Below are positions 18,259 through 25,694 of a DNA stretch of 64,000 nucleotides, piece by piece; within the stretch, counting starts at the first letter, position 1, and every line of letters begins with the position of its first letter. The position numbers and the translations under genes are program-made. The stretch is from Vibrio proteolyticus NBRC 13287 (GTDB taxonomy: Bacteria > Pseudomonadota > Gammaproteobacteria > Enterobacterales > Vibrionaceae), in contig NZ_BATJ01000012.1 of NCBI RefSeq assembly GCF_000467125.1, positions 62,001-126,000 of the forward strand. The letters run 5' to 3'. Under the pieces are notes generated by a model. It was given only the letters and a program-made list of their open reading frames with translations. It did no database searches and was not told the DNA's origin.

Positions 18259-18750
18259 ATGGAAATACTCGTTCGTCCAACTCAGGTGAGTGACGCTGCT
18301 GCCCTATGCGAAATCTATTCACAGCCCAGCGCTCAGGCAGAAACCCTGCAACTGCCAAGCCCTTCGCTCGCGATGTGGACGAAACGACTCGAATCCATTC
18401 CTGAAGGCGTGTATTCCTTTGTTGCCGAGGTAGACGGTCAAGTCGTCGGAAATATCGGCTTTGAGCACAATCAACGACCACGACGTGCGCATTGCGCCAG
18501 CTTTGGCATTGGGGTGCATGATGAATTCCACGGGCTTGGCGTCGGCTCTAAACTGATCGAAACCGTGTTGGATCTAGCGGACAACTGGCTACAGGTCAAA
18601 CGCGTCGAAATTGAAGTCAACAGCGATAATGAGAAAGCGATCGCCTGCTACAAAAAATTTGGTTTCGAAATTGAAGGGGAAGCCAAGGGCTCGGCCTTTC
18701 GTCACGGCAGGTACATCAATACCTACTACATGGCACGTTGCCGCTTTTGA
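18259..18750 (+). CDS. yhhY: GNAT acetyltransferase, YhhY/AaaT-like
   Basis: A 163-residue acetyl-CoA-dependent N-acetyltransferase. It shares with E. coli YhhY (AaaT, an L-amino-acid acetyltransferase) the stretches QRPRRAH, FGIGV, DNWLQVKRVEIEV, KKFGFEIEG and YYMAR. The acetyl-CoA loop is GLGVGS (E. coli has NRGVAS). AAAAGGAGCC precedes the start. It stands alone between the phosphoesterase gene and a convergent kinase-fold gene. Confidence 0.88.
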   Translation: MEILVRPTQVSDAAALCEIYSQPSAQAETLQLPSPSLAMWTKRLESIPEGVYSFVAEVDGQVVGNIGFEHNQRPRRAHCASFGIGVHDEFHGLGVGSKLIETVLDLADNWLQVKRVEIEVNSDNEKAIACYKKFGFEIEGEAKGSAFRHGRYINTYYMARCRF

Positions 18751-18769
18751 TTAAACGGCGCAAAGAGGC

Positions 18770-19780
18770 TTACCCACGGTGAGCCTCTACCACGTCTAAT
18801 GCCCGTTCGGTCAACGCTTCAGTGTACGGGTTAATTTTCCAGTGTCCCGGACTCCACCCCTTAATAAAACGCTGAAAATCGGCCCATGCCAGCGCAAACA
18901 GTGGCCGCCAGGCACGTTCAACCTGATGTGCAGACAGTTCTGGACGACAATGTTGCAACGCCTGTGTGAGATAACGGAAATAACGGTCGAGCAAGGCACT
19001 TTCGAGTTCGGCACACTGCGCAGGTTCCACCGCACTGCTGATAAACAACGCCACGTCTTTCATCGCACAACCACGGCCAACGTACTGAAAGTCAACCGCC
19101 GCCGCGCCTCTGTCGTCGGCCCGGAAGCAAAAGTTAGCCAGTTTGGCGTCGCCGTGAACCAGTGTCTGATACGGCGCTTCGCTTAAGAGGCGATCCAGTT
19201 TTACGGCTGCGCGCTTTAACCTACTGTCATCCAACGCAGCCAACTCATCTGGACGCGTCGCCAGATGCCAGTATGTGCCATTGTCCCACAATCCGTCCGC
19301 CGGAGACCCGATGTGACTGGCATGAAACCACGCCAGCCAACGCAACACAGACTGAATTTGCGTCGGCGTTGCCTGTTGACTGACCTTGGTGTACCCCAGA
19401 GTGCGCAGATCCTCTATGACCAGCAACATCTCCTGATCCTGCCATTCAATCTGCAGTGGACGCGGCACCGGCGTGTGTGACAGACATTGGCCGGCATAGT
19501 CCTGATACCAGCGGCACTCAACCTGATAGGAAGACAGCTTGCGTTGGTGGGCTCGATCAGTGTTCCAGCCTCGCGGATGGCATGTGGGTTTAGGCAAACG
19601 GATGTGTTTTACGATCACACTGGGCCCGTGCGCACCTCTGACCGAGAGCCGCACCAGTTCGCCGTATCCGCCCCACAGAGTCTGCAGCACGTCGCACCGG
19701 GAAACCTGTTCGATACCCAGCGGTGCGAGTAAACTGGCATATTCGTCGAGTATCACGGTTTCGCCACCAAGTGCGCCCAT
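18770..19780 (-). CDS. Phosphotransferase-family (APH/ecdysteroid-kinase-like) protein
   Basis: A 336-residue kinase-fold protein. The catalytic loop is LVHGDAKLANF (Brenner motif, D and N) and the metal-binding segment is AVDFQYVGRG. The group also includes aminoglycoside and choline kinases. It overlaps the upstream small acetyltransferase gene by 28 bases on the same strand, so the two are probably co-expressed. Start choice (ATG 19780) is uncertain because it lacks a clear ribosome site; GTG at 19759 is an alternative. Substrate unknown. Confidence 0.82.
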   Translation of the reverse strand: MGALGGETVILDEYASLLAPLGIEQVSRCDVLQTLWGGYGELVRLSVRGAHGPSVIVKHIRLPKPTCHPRGWNTDRAHQRKLSSYQVECRWYQDYAGQCLSHTPVPRPLQIEWQDQEMLLVIEDLRTLGYTKVSQQATPTQIQSVLRWLAWFHASHIGSPADGLWDNGTYWHLATRPDELAALDDSRLKRAAVKLDRLLSEAPYQTLVHGDAKLANFCFRADDRGAAAVDFQYVGRGCAMKDVALFISSAVEPAQCAELESALLDRYFRYLTQALQHCRPELSAHQVERAWRPLFALAWADFQRFIKGWSPGHWKINPYTEALTERALDVVEAHRG

Positions 19781-20034
19781 TGAGGATGGCGGTTGAGATA
19801 GTGCTCAACGTAACTGCAAACCGGACGTACGGTCAGGCCCATTTGTTCAATCTCAGGCAATACCGTTTCCATCATGACTTTACCGTATCCTTTCCCTTGC
19901 AGCTCATCCGGCACCCGGGTCGAAGTGATCGCCATGACATTCCCTTCCAACTGGTATCGAACCAGCGCCTCAAACTCCGGTTCCACACGGACCCGAAATT
20001 CGCCGCGCTCGGCATCATGAATTATTTCATTCAT
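19753..20034 (-). CDS. Small GNAT-like N-acetyltransferase (YjdJ/NATD1 type)
   Basis: A 93-residue minimal GCN5-like domain with the acetyl-CoA loop QGKGYGK and the family end VCSYVEHYLNRHPQW. The ATG at 20034 has GAAGGGTGAATACG in front; a GTG nine bases upstream is in frame but badly placed. It is the first gene of a two-gene unit with the kinase-fold protein. Confidence 0.85.
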   Translation of the reverse strand: MNEIIHDAERGEFRVRVEPEFEALVRYQLEGNVMAITSTRVPDELQGKGYGKVMMETVLPEIEQMGLTVRPVCSYVEHYLNRHPQWAHLVAKP

Positions 20035-20167
20035 CGTATTCACCCTTCAATTTTTTGACAGAACGCTCAATTATTGACGGCTGACAAATTGAATATTCGC
20101 CGCGTCGGCAATAAAATCGTTAAACCAGCCTAACTATAACAAAAATGGCTGACGCAACGGAGGCTAG

Positions 20168-20899
20168 ATGAACACACAGGCAGTGGCAAAAAACGAGATA
20201 CAACGGGGAAACAAAACCGTTTCCACACTCAACAGCACAGACGCGCTGGCGATGTTGGAACATGGCAGTGAAATGACCATAGGCATCACCACACCTGTTG
20301 GCACAACCTTTCGCTGCAAAACCGCGTTTATCGGCACCCATTCCAGCAATCTGATCCTGATTGAGATCCCCAAGATCTCCGACGACGACATCAACTTTTT
20401 CTTTCAGGAAGGCTTCTGGCTGACCGTCCGGGCGATCTCTCCACGCGGGGAAGGGGCTCTGGTGCATTTTCGTAGCCAACTGACCCATTTCGTGCGTGAA
20501 CCCGTCAGCATGGTGGCCATTTCCGTTCCCGGTACCATGCAAGTGACGCAACTGCGCAAAGAGCCGCGCTACGAAGTGAACCTGCCGGGTAAAGTGATAC
20601 TTGGAGATTATCGTTCGGAGTGTGAAATCCGCGATTTGTCAAAAAGCGGCTGCCGTTTTATCACCGCACCGTTAGGGCGTACTTTCCTGGTGGGGGATGA
20701 AATCGCGATTGAGCTGAGCGCCAACAACAAAGAGCAAAACGTTTTTGCGCCGCTGTACGGCAAAGTCTGCAATCTGCAACGCTCAAAGCACTACTCTCGC
20801 TATGGGTTGCAATTTGACGAGCAAGGCATGACCAATGCGCGCAACCTGCTCGCTCAGCTCAAGTTTGACGGCACGAAACTGACGCTTCGATCCAGTTAG
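20168..20899 (+). CDS. plzD: PilZ-domain c-di-GMP receptor (PlzD/VCA0042-like)
   Basis: A 243-residue two-domain protein: YcgR-N-like domain (about 20-120) and PilZ domain (about 125-235). The c-di-GMP motifs RxxxR (R130, R134 in RKEPR) and DLSKSG are both intact. V. cholerae VCA0042 (PlzD), whose c-di-GMP-bound structure is known, has this layout and a similar gene neighbourhood. It probably alters motility or biofilm behaviour through a protein partner. Two GGDEF-type genes lie 7-10 kb upstream. Confidence 0.9.
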   Translation: MNTQAVAKNEIQRGNKTVSTLNSTDALAMLEHGSEMTIGITTPVGTTFRCKTAFIGTHSSNLILIEIPKISDDDINFFFQEGFWLTVRAISPRGEGALVHFRSQLTHFVREPVSMVAISVPGTMQVTQLRKEPRYEVNLPGKVILGDYRSECEIRDLSKSGCRFITAPLGRTFLVGDEIAIELSANNKEQNVFAPLYGKVCNLQRSKHYSRYGLQFDEQGMTNARNLLAQLKFDGTKLTLRSS

Positions 20900-20905
20900 T
20901 TCCAC

Positions 20906-20936
20906 AAAAAAGGCTCTGCAGTGCAGAGCCTTTTTT
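20906..20936. terminator. Bidirectional terminator between the PilZ gene and gltS
   Basis: GGCTCTG CAGTG CAGAGCC (stem can extend by two pairs) with an A run on one side and a T run on the other, between convergent genes. Confidence 0.9.
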
Positions 20937-20949
20937 GTGTCAGATTACG

Positions 20950-22176
20950 TTAACCAATAAACGAGATGTAACCCTGCAAAATGATCAGGTTGACGATATC
21001 GATAAAGAACGCACCCACAATCGGTACCACCATAAAGGCCTGAGGCGACGGGCCAAATTTATTCACCAGCGACCCCATGTTCATTACCGCAGTGGGTGTA
21101 GCGCCCAGACCGAAGCCACAATGTCCTCCCGACATCACCGCCGCGTCATAGTTGCTGCCCATCACTTTAAACGTGACAAAATAGGCAAACAGGCCCAGCA
21201 CCACCGACTGCACCGCGAGAATGATCAGAAACGGCACCGCCAAATCAAAAATATTCCACAGCTTGAGGCTCATCAGCGCCATCGCCAAAAACAGCGACAA
21301 CGACACAGTGCCAAGAATATCGACCGTTTCTGCATCTATGGTGCGAACTTTGGACACTTCCAGAACGTTGGTGATGAACACCCCGATAAACAGAGCGTAT
21401 ACAAAGTCTGGAATCATCAACCATTTGATGTCAAAGCTGCTGACCCATTGCTCCAGATACTTCGCCCCCGTCACACAAAGCAGCAAAATAAACAGCACTT
21501 CGATGACTTTCTTCGCCGTAACTTTGTCTTCTTCGTATTCGTTGTATGTGACGACCTCAGGAAAGCGCTCATGGGTACGGACACCGCGTCCATACTCAGA
21601 CTCAAATTCATGTTTTTCAATCAGTTTCTGCGCCACCGGGCTACCGATGATGCCACCGATAATCAAACCAAACGTGGCCGACGCCATCGCAATTTCCAAC
21701 GTGTTGGACAAACCATAGTTTTCGGTAAACGTTTGTGACCAGGCTGCGCCGGTGCCATGACCGCCCGATAAGGTGATAGACCCAGCAATCAGTCCCATCA
21801 ACGGGTCCAAACCCAATGCCGTTGCCAAAGAGACACCGACACCATTCTGAATGATGATGTAGAACGACGCGACCCCCAGGAAAATGAAGACTTTCGCCCC
21901 ACCTTTCATCAACTGGGTATAGTTAGCCGCTAGGCCGACCGTACTGAAGAACATCAACATAAAAGTGTTCTGCAACGGCAGAGAGAATTCCAGATCGACA
22001 CCCTGAAAATGTAGGGCAGTGATCAACACTGCAACGATCAATCCGCCGACAATCGGCTCGGGAATGTTAAATTTCTTTAAAACGGGAATTTTGGTGTTTA
22101 TGAAATGACCCAGAAACAGCACGCTGATAGCGATTAAGAAAGATTCCAGTGGTCCCACCGACAATACGTGATTCAT
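20950..22176 (-). CDS. gltS: Sodium/glutamate symporter GltS
   Basis: A 408-residue inner-membrane transporter importing glutamate with sodium. Typical GltS segments are visible: GHFINTKIPVLKKFNIPEP near the N terminus, the two re-entrant-loop regions ITLSGGHGTGAAW and MSGGHCGFGLGATP, and about ten membrane helices. ATG 22176 is preceded by AAGAGGTTATATG. It faces away from the Qrr RNA gene, whose terminator lies about 290 bases upstream. Confidence 0.94.
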   Translation of the reverse strand: MNHVLSVGPLESFLIAISVLFLGHFINTKIPVLKKFNIPEPIVGGLIVAVLITALHFQGVDLEFSLPLQNTFMLMFFSTVGLAANYTQLMKGGAKVFIFLGVASFYIIIQNGVGVSLATALGLDPLMGLIAGSITLSGGHGTGAAWSQTFTENYGLSNTLEIAMASATFGLIIGGIIGSPVAQKLIEKHEFESEYGRGVRTHERFPEVVTYNEYEEDKVTAKKVIEVLFILLLCVTGAKYLEQWVSSFDIKWLMIPDFVYALFIGVFITNVLEVSKVRTIDAETVDILGTVSLSLFLAMALMSLKLWNIFDLAVPFLIILAVQSVVLGLFAYFVTFKVMGSNYDAAVMSGGHCGFGLGATPTAVMNMGSLVNKFGPSPQAFMVVPIVGAFFIDIVNLIILQGYISFIG

Positions 22177-22468
22177 ATAACCTCTTTATTGTTCTCACTC
22201 ATCTTCCCTAACGAGCCAGAGCAAAATCAGTTGGTGCCTGACACCAAATTGACAGCTCTTGTTATTTCAATGATTGCCTATCGAATAATAACCTCTAAAA
22301 ATAGCTCTATATCAAGAACTTACAACAGACAAGTTCCACTCTAAACCAATGTCAGAGCAAAGTGAAAGCGGACATTATTAAAGAAACCCGAGCGATTTGT
22401 CGAGTTTTACGCGAGATTTCAATCGAAGAGGAAGTGTAAACCGGGACAGTATCCCATTACTGAGAAAG

Positions 22469-22575
22469 AAAAAAAGCCAACCGCAATAACCGCGATTGGC
22501 TCAAATAAAGTGTGAACAAAATCATTCACTAACAACGTCAGTTGGCTAGGTAACCCCGGTCGCAACCGGGATTAC
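22469..22575 (-). ncRNA. qrr: Qrr quorum-regulatory small RNA
   Basis: About 107 nt on the minus strand. It contains the invariant Qrr core CTAGCCAACTGACGTTGTTA plus GTGAA (minus strand of 22525-22549). Four hairpins are visible: stem I GTAATCCCGGT/ACCGGGGTTAC with loop TGCG; stem II ACTGAC/GTTAGT; stem III GTGAA/TTCAC; stem IV AGCCAATCGC/GCGGTTGGCT followed by seven T as terminator. Qrr RNAs are Hfq-dependent and are made at low cell density by phosphorylated LuxO with sigma-54; they pair with the master regulator (luxR/hapR) and aphA mRNAs. The 5' end near 22575 is set from the -24/-12 promoter. Which Qrr number it is cannot be decided here. Confidence 0.95.
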
Positions 22576-22584
22576 GTTAAGTAA

Positions 22585-22600
22585 TGCAGGTTGCATGCCA
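22585..22600 (-). promoter_or_regulatory. Sigma-54 (-24/-12) promoter of qrr
   Basis: TGGCATGCAACCTGCA on the minus strand: GG and GC exactly 10 bases apart, as RpoN promoters need. It lies 10 to 12 bases before the inferred RNA start. Confidence 0.88.
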
Positions 22601-22663
22601 TGTTTAAAACAGCCCAAATATGCAACGTTGTACTCATTATTTACCAGATTGGGTACCGCTTTG

Positions 22664-22676
22664 TTGCAATTTGCAA
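22664..22676. promoter_or_regulatory. LuxO-binding site
   Basis: TTGCAATTTGCAA, a perfect TTGCA-N3-TGCAA palindrome about 65 bases upstream of the -24 element, the position and sequence of LuxO enhancer sites at qrr genes. A half-site-like TTGCATATTTGGG lies nearer the promoter (22613-22625, minus strand). Confidence 0.8.
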
Positions 22677-22868
22677 ATGCATTATGCATGTGAACGCAAT
22701 ATGGAACAGCAATAAGCCGGATCGATCAAACGCTATGGTATTTAGTTACGTCTCGCTCCTCTTCCAGTTCAGCACCACAGAGTTAACCTGATTGAGACGG
22801 TGGGCGCTGGACAGAGTTGAGGGGTTTGAGGTTATACTCGGCACAATTCACTGAACCGAAGAGAAAGA

Positions 22869-23789
22869 ATGAATTACATTACTACGTTCCTCAAAGGGCT
22901 TGCGATGGGCGCAGCCGATGTCGTTCCGGGCGTGTCCGGTGGTACGATCGCTTTTATTACCGGCATCTACGATACCTTGTTAGAGAGTATCCGGCGCGTT
23001 AACCCGAGCTTAATCGGGCTGTGGCGCCGCGAAGGATTTAAAGCTGCGTTTAATCATATTAACGGGCTGTTTTTGATTGCACTGTTTGGCGGTATCCTGA
23101 CCAGCATTGCAACGCTGGCAAAGCTTATTTCCTGGCTGCTGGTCACTCATCCGATTCCAATCTGGTCCTTTTTCTTCGGCCTGATTCTGGTATCGGTGTA
23201 CCACATGCTGCGTCAGATAGAGCATAAACGTCCGTCGCTGTTGCTATTTGCCTTGGCCGGGGTCGCATTTGCCTACTCGATTACCGTGCTCAATCCGCTC
23301 GAAATCGAGCCAACCAGCCTCAACGTGTTGATGGCAGGAGCGATCGCCATCTGTGCAATGATCCTTCCGGGTATTTCCGGTAGTTTCATCTTGCTGTTGA
23401 TAGGCATGTACGCGCCCGTTTTAGGTGCAGTCAAAGCGGTTCAGATTGATATACTGGCGCTGTTTCTGGGGGGCTGTGTGATTGGCCTGCTCACTTTTTC
23501 TCATCTGTTGTCCTGGCTGCTAAAGCGCTTTCGTGACTTCACTCTGACGTTCCTGACTGGTTTGATGCTGGGCACGTTGCCAAAAATCTGGCCGTGGAAA
23601 GAAACCATCAGTTGGCGCATCAACTCCAAAGGGGAACAAGTCCCCTTACTTCAACACAACCTCACACCGTTTGAATTTGAACACATCACCTCTCAGCCGG
23701 CACAACTGGGGATCGCCATTGTTTTGATGCTGTGCGCTTTTGCTCTGGTACTGGGGCTGGAGAAATTCGCCGAAAACCGTGATGTCTGA
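22869..23789 (+). CDS. popT: DUF368 undecaprenyl-phosphate translocase PopT
   Basis: A 306-residue polytopic membrane protein of the DUF368 family. The conserved family stretch MGAADVVPGVSGGTIAFITG is at about 13-32, and LPGISGSFILLLIGMY at about 165 repeats the motif. The V. cholerae homologue VCA0040 (PopT) recycles undecaprenyl phosphate across the inner membrane and matters for fitness at alkaline pH. GAAGAGAAAGA precedes the start. It is head-to-head with qrr across 290 bases. Confidence 0.9.
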   Translation: MNYITTFLKGLAMGAADVVPGVSGGTIAFITGIYDTLLESIRRVNPSLIGLWRREGFKAAFNHINGLFLIALFGGILTSIATLAKLISWLLVTHPIPIWSFFFGLILVSVYHMLRQIEHKRPSLLLFALAGVAFAYSITVLNPLEIEPTSLNVLMAGAIAICAMILPGISGSFILLLIGMYAPVLGAVKAVQIDILALFLGGCVIGLLTFSHLLSWLLKRFRDFTLTFLTGLMLGTLPKIWPWKETISWRINSKGEQVPLLQHNLTPFEFEHITSQPAQLGIAIVLMLCAFALVLGLEKFAENRDV

Positions 23790-23806
23790 GCACGCGGCAT
23801 AGAACA

Positions 23807-23830
23807 CGGGGCCTTCGGGCCCCACGTTTG
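23807..23830 (+). terminator. popT terminator
   Basis: GGGGCC TTCG GGCCCC, a stable tetraloop hairpin 18 bases after the stop, followed by a weak T-rich tail. Confidence 0.6.
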
Positions 23831-23916
23831 ATTATTGACATATTTTGTCTCTTTCACTCAACGACTTCCCCTCGCCTGTGCTAACATCTTCATTTTCAAG
23901 TAATCGGACCCTCGTC

Positions 23917-24345
23917 ATGCACACGGTGATTAAACTGGCTGGAATTGCTCTGGCACTGGCTGTCGGCTTTTTCGCCTCAGACATTGCCCGCTGGTTTGAC
24001 ACGGGAGACAGTCGTCTCTCTCTCGACCAATATTGCGTGTTGTCTTCTCAGCCCTGCTCTCAATCCAATGTCACCATGACACTCAACCAGAATACGGCTC
24101 AGCCGCTGGTGCCGGTGCAGATCTCGGTGCAGTGGCCACAAGCCCAGTCTGAAACACTGCGCTTAGATTTGGAAGGGTTGGAAATGGAAATGGGGCGAGC
24201 ACGCTTCGTGCTGAAAGCAGTTGGCAACCAGCGTTATGAAGGCGAAGTACTTCTGCCAGTCTGCACTCAAAATGAAATGACCTGGCTGGGCGAGTTGTCC
24301 GACGGTCATCAAACCGTTTACCCTGCAATAAGGATGAAAAGATGA
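23917..24345 (+). CDS. Membrane-anchored periplasmic protein heading the copper-chaperone operon
   Basis: A 142-residue protein, function not recognised. One N-terminal membrane segment (about 5-22, VIKLAGIALALAVGFFAS) and a periplasmic domain with cysteines in YCVLSSQPCSQ and one in LPVCTQNE. The start MHTVIK at 23917 is chosen because the membrane helix begins there; an in-frame ATG at 23845 is less likely. It overlaps the SCO1-like gene by 4 bases (ATGA). Context suggests a role with the two copper proteins, but this is inference. Confidence 0.8.
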   Translation: MHTVIKLAGIALALAVGFFASDIARWFDTGDSRLSLDQYCVLSSQPCSQSNVTMTLNQNTAQPLVPVQISVQWPQAQSETLRLDLEGLEMEMGRARFVLKAVGNQRYEGEVLLPVCTQNEMTWLGELSDGHQTVYPAIRMKR

Positions 24346-24956
24346 GTAGAAACTGGTCTCTGATTTTGGTCGCGGCTTTTGCCTTAGGATATGGTGTCAA
24401 AACCTACCTCGATTCTCAGCCCGATAGCCCAGTTGCCACAGAGCAACAACCAGCCTCACCACAGGAAACCGTGCTGTTCGGCCAGAACGACCAACCGGTG
24501 CATCTTTTTGATACCAGCGATGAGCGTATCCGCATCGTGTATTTTGGTTTTACCCGCTGTCCAGATGTCTGTCCGACGTCGCTGGCCATGCTGGCCGGTG
24601 CCCTCAACCAGATCGACCCGGACACGCTGGCAAAACTGCGCCCAGTGTTCGTTTCACTGGATCCAGAACGCGATAAAGCGGATGACTCGTATCAATACGC
24701 TCAATACTTCCACAAGGCAATCGAAGGCCTGTCGGCGCCACTGGCGGTGACCAAACCACTGGCGCACAGCTATGGCGTCATTTTCCGTAAAACGGAACTG
24801 AAAGATTCGGAACTGAAGTACACGCTGGATCACAGCTCTTACTTCTACTTCCTCAAACCAGACGGCACACTGATTACAAAAGTGCCGCACACTCAGACAC
24901 CGGCACCGATTGTGGCAGCTATCGAGTCGGTAACCAGCTCAGTACAAGGAAAATAA
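24342..24956 (+). CDS. SCO1/SenC-family copper chaperone
   Basis: A 204-residue thioredoxin-fold protein anchored by an N-terminal helix. The copper-binding CPDVCP motif (FGFTRCPDVCPTS) and the distant histidine (YTLDHSSYFYF) are both present. SCO proteins deliver or reduce copper for the CuA centre of cytochrome oxidase. It overlaps the upstream gene and is one base from the downstream PCuAC gene, so the three form one operon. Confidence 0.93.
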   Translation: MSRNWSLILVAAFALGYGVKTYLDSQPDSPVATEQQPASPQETVLFGQNDQPVHLFDTSDERIRIVYFGFTRCPDVCPTSLAMLAGALNQIDPDTLAKLRPVFVSLDPERDKADDSYQYAQYFHKAIEGLSAPLAVTKPLAHSYGVIFRKTELKDSELKYTLDHSSYFYFLKPDGTLITKVPHTQTPAPIVAAIESVTSSVQGK

Positions 24957-24957
24957 T

Positions 24958-25416
24958 ATGAAGCTTAAAGCTCTGCTATTGGCCTCTTTGGCTCTCAGCC
25001 CGTTGGCCTACGCAAACTCTGACATCATGGCTCACGATGCCTATGCGCGCGCGACGCCACCAAACGCCCCAACCAGTGCCATCTTCGCCCAGTTCATGAA
25101 CCAAGGCGATGAGGACCGCTACATTGTTTCCGTTTCGACACCAGCGGCAGGCAAAGTAGAACTGCACGACGTGATCCACGACGGCGATGTGATGCAAATG
25201 CGTCAGATAGAAAAAATCAAACTGCCAGCCCACGGCATGGCCGAACTCAAGCCTGGCAGTTTACATATCATGTTGTTTGATCTTAAGCAGCCACTGGCAG
25301 AAGGTGAGAACATTGATGTTGAAGTTACCTTCGCCAACGGTGAAAAGCTAAGCTTCCAGGCGCCAGTGAAAAAAGTCATGAGCGGCATGAAAAAAATGCA
25401 GCACAGCCATCAATAA
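24958..25416 (+). CDS. Periplasmic copper chaperone PCuAC
   Basis: A 152-residue protein with a signal peptide (cleavage after LAYA). The family motif H-(M)-x10-M-x21-H-x-M is recognisable in VELHDVIHDGDVMQM and later AELKPGSLHIMLF. A methionine/histidine-rich tail (MSGMKKMQHSHQ) may bind extra copper. Together with the SCO protein it would supply copper to terminal oxidases. AAGGAAAATAAT precedes the ATG. Confidence 0.92.
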   Translation: MKLKALLLASLALSPLAYANSDIMAHDAYARATPPNAPTSAIFAQFMNQGDEDRYIVSVSTPAAGKVELHDVIHDGDVMQMRQIEKIKLPAHGMAELKPGSLHIMLFDLKQPLAEGENIDVEVTFANGEKLSFQAPVKKVMSGMKKMQHSHQ

Positions 25417-25430
25417 TTGGCGAAAAAACA

Positions 25431-25466
25431 GCAAAACAGGTGAGACTCTTCCCGCCTGTTTTGTTA
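25431..25466 (+). terminator. Terminator of the copper-chaperone operon
   Basis: GCAAAACAGG, a 14-base loop, CCTGTTTTG then TTATC, 14 bases past the PCuAC stop. Confidence 0.7.
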
Positions 25467-25505
25467 TCATCGCGCCGTTAACTGATTAAACATAAGGAGA
25501 ATCTG

Positions 25506-25547
25506 ATGATTGTATTACGTATCCACCCGGCAAGTCAGGCGAAGTAA
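25506..25547 (+). CDS. Putative 13-residue leader peptide upstream of rsgA
   Basis: ATG...TAA encoding MIVLRIHPASQAK. The ribosome site is excellent (AAGGAGA, 5 bases from the ATG), better than most genes in the window. It is followed by a GC-rich hairpin with a T run and then a second hairpin at the rsgA ribosome site, the layout of a translation-sensing attenuator. It is not homologous to any leader I know. Expression is unproven. Confidence 0.55.
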   Translation: MIVLRIHPASQAK

Positions 25548-25594
25548 AGCGAACACTCACTTTCACTCTATTCCTTTCTTCCCCTCCTAAATTT

Positions 25595-25626
25595 GCCCGG
25601 TGTCCTTAGACCGGGGTCTGTTTTTG
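25595..25626 (+). promoter_or_regulatory. Attenuator-like terminator in the rsgA leader
   Basis: CCCGGT, 8-base loop, ACCGGG, then GTCTGTTTTTG. It lies between the leader peptide and rsgA, with no other gene to terminate. A second hairpin, CACAGAG ACGTTA CTCTGTG (25661-25680), ends 14 bases before the rsgA ATG and could restrict ribosome entry. Confidence 0.6.
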
Positions 25627-25694
25627 TTCATTCGACCCTAATATCTCTGCATATCAATGACACAGAGACGTTACTCTGTGGCTAGGGAAAAGCA

